From Bacteroidaceae bacterium (GTDB lineage Bacteria; Bacteroidota; Bacteroidia; Bacteroidales; Bacteroidaceae), in the NCBI GenBank assembly GCA_016286165.1, contig JAEESE010000001.1:265485-329484 (forward strand): a DNA stretch of 64,000 bases, in the 5' to 3' direction. Shown here piece after piece: positions 62,899-64,000 of this stretch (position 1 is the first letter of the stretch; each line of letters opens with the position of its first letter). Made by a program: the position numbers and the translations under genes. The notes under the pieces were generated by a model, which saw only the letters and a list, made by a program, of their open reading frames with translations, searched no databases and was not told the DNA's origin.

Positions 62899-63438
62899 AT
62901 GATGAAGGAGTTCGTCAGGAAATGTGCACGTGTTTTGGCTACTCCATGGCGACGAGCCAAGGCGCGCCGTTATGCCGATGCCTCGGCTGAAGGCGTTCAG
63001 CGTATCGAACTGCCCAATGATCAGTTGCTGCCTTTGGTCCGAGAGTATGTGTCGAAGGGCGAGAAGGTGATAATATCCGTCAAGGGGTATTCCATGCGAC
63101 CTTTCCTTGAGCACCTTCGCGACCGCGTGCAGCTGGCGCCATGGACCGCTCTTGCTGTTGGCGATGCCGTCTTGGCAGAGATAGCCCCCGGGCATTTCGT
63201 GCTTCATCGCATCATTAAGATTGAAGGCGAGCAACTCACGCTCATGGGCGACGGCAATATCCGAGGCACCGAGCAGTGCACTGTCAGCGATGTATGTGGA
63301 TTGGTGCTTCAATATATCCGTCCCAATGGCCATATTCTTCAGGCCGACGACCCACGGTTGAAACGGCAAATTAAACTCTGGCGCAGGCTGCTGCCCATTC
63401 GCCGCCTGCTCTTATTTATCTATAAATCAACGATATGA
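62899..63438 (+). CDS. S24/S26-type signal peptidase-like protein with Ser/His/Asp set
   Basis: 179 aa. Catalytic Ser in ISVKGYSMRPFLEHL; then DAVLAEIAPGHFVLHRIIKI and LTLMGDGNIRGTE. The His of VLHRI and Asp of MGDGN, instead of the bacterial Lys, match the S26B (archaeal/eukaryotic/SipW) type. No clear N-terminal membrane anchor; a hydrophobic segment (RLLLFIYKS) closes the protein, and the N-terminus is basic (RAKARRYADA). It probably cleaves a leader or signal sequence in the product of this cassette. Starts right after the ATPase stop and overlaps the PqqD-like gene by 4 bases. Confidence 0.8.
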   Translation: MMKEFVRKCARVLATPWRRAKARRYADASAEGVQRIELPNDQLLPLVREYVSKGEKVIISVKGYSMRPFLEHLRDRVQLAPWTALAVGDAVLAEIAPGHFVLHRIIKIEGEQLTLMGDGNIRGTEQCTVSDVCGLVLQYIRPNGHILQADDPRLKRQIKLWRRLLPIRRLLLFIYKSTI

Positions 63439-63701
63439 AGATTAAACAAGGATTTGAACTCAGAACTATTTGTGGCGAAGCCATCATAGTAGCTCATGGA
63501 ATAGAGAATATCGATTTCTCCAAGATTATCAGTCTCAACGAGAGTGCTGCTTATCTCTGGCGCAATGTCGTCGACAAGGATTTTGACGCCAACACCCTCG
63601 CGCATCTGCTTACGGAGGAATACGATGTCGACGAAGCCACCGCCCTGGCTGATGCCCAAAAGGTTATTCAGGATTGGAGCAACGCAGGTCTTGCAGAATA
63701 A
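63435..63701 (+). CDS. PqqD-like protein
   Basis: 88 aa. ISLNESAAYLWRNVVDKDFD and LAHLLTEEYDVDEATALADA match the PqqD/RRE winged-helix fold that binds leader peptides in RiPP pathways. It is the third gene of the cassette with the ATPase and the peptidase. No radical SAM enzyme or precursor peptide is seen before the window ends 299 bases later. The frame is complete. Confidence 0.8.
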   Translation: MKIKQGFELRTICGEAIIVAHGIENIDFSKIISLNESAAYLWRNVVDKDFDANTLAHLLTEEYDVDEATALADAQKVIQDWSNAGLAE

Positions 63702-64000
63702 GGTGATTATCTACAATTAGACCATTCAGGTAGCCCTCTTCGACCAGGGCGTCGCTTTAAATTTGGCAATGATATAGGAGTTGACCTATTGAAAGGGGAA
63801 TAAGCCCCAGAGGGGCGTTGGAATTTAGGCAGGGCGAAGAAGGCCTTTAGAGGATTGCCCTTGGGCCATCCGTGCCTGATGAGGGGAGCCAGAACTCCTC
63901 TGGCGACGGAGGAGAAGCGGAGCGGAACCCCTGCTCAAAGAGTTGATGTATATAGAGTGCCGTAGGTACGGCGGAATTATTGAGCTTGTTCCTGCGTAAC
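63702..64000. other. 299-bp non-coding tail with several hairpins
   Basis: No credible gene seen on either strand. Contains GCCCCAGAGGGGC (about 63805), CCAGAACTCCTCTGG (about 63890) and GCCGTAGGTACGGC (about 63960). These short palindromes resemble intergenic repeat elements; whether the cassette continues beyond is unknown. Confidence 0.5.

Noticed and set aside
63850..63999. A coding start of a next gene at the right edge
   Set aside because: Short frames only, interrupted by stops, and rich in palindromes; looks like intergenic repeat DNA.

Overview
The window looks like chromosomal DNA from a Bacteroidales bacterium, most likely Prevotellaceae. The evidence is promoters of the Bacteroidetes type (TTG / about 20 nt / TAnnTTTG) in front of many genes, a short primary sigma factor of about 286 residues, a tmRNA tag reading GENTYALAA, Wza/Wzc/SLBB polysaccharide genes of Bacteroidales type, and very large secreted proteins ending in a type IX-like C-terminal sorting motif (DLSGRKL...RRGVYIVNGKK). 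No species is claimed.

Region 1 (1-24.3 kb, all minus strand) is an array of paralogous giant surface proteins. In transcription order it holds a membrane-anchored TPR/AraC-type regulator (24239-22428), giant B (3167 aa), a 64-aa membrane peptide, giant A (3178 aa), a 320-aa satellite protein, a second copy of the 64-aa peptide, and giant C, which runs off the left edge. A block of about 650 bp (end of one module, terminator, promoter, 64-aa gene, leader, start of the next giant) is present twice, so the array grew by segmental duplication. Giants A and C share an N-terminus with three internal DLNxGAGG-type repeats, probably a beta-prism. Giant B carries a different N-terminus on a homologous body.

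Region 2 (24.5-26.6 kb) has a secreted histidine-type acid phosphatase and the tmRNA gene. The tmRNA 3' end and its terminator are duplicated as a perfect 68-bp direct repeat.

Region 3 (26.7-44.6 kb) is a Wzx/Wzy-type exopolysaccharide or capsule locus. It encodes a PglC-like initiating phosphosugar transferase, a six-SLBB Wza-like exporter, a kinase-less Wzz, a UDP-HexNAc dehydrogenase, flippase, polymerase, glycosyltransferases, a beta-helix acyltransferase, an SGNH-like DUF4886 lipoprotein, a WbsX protein, UDP-GlcNAc 2-epimerase, an SDR epimerase, a GT2 on the opposite strand and a WecA/MraY-like transferase. The epimerase plus dehydrogenase suggest a HexNAc uronic acid in the polymer. A second export set follows at 47.9-52.7 kb (RfbA, Wzc tyrosine kinase, Wza lipoprotein).

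Region 4 (44.6-47.8 kb) is housekeeping: RNase Y, a structured spacer that may be 6S RNA, ZapA, a ZapB-like coiled coil and a conserved unknown. Region 5 (52.9-63.7 kb) has another sorted secreted protein (1196 aa), a YihY-family membrane protein, RNase P RNA, HtrA/DegP, the primary sigma factor, a small exported unknown, and a tight three-gene cassette (HPr-kinase-like ATPase, S26B-like Ser/His/Asp peptidase, PqqD-like protein) that resembles part of a peptide-maturation system and may continue past the right edge. Heptameric AT-rich repeats occur in several spacers and seem to have been captured inside two coding genes (giant B and wecB).
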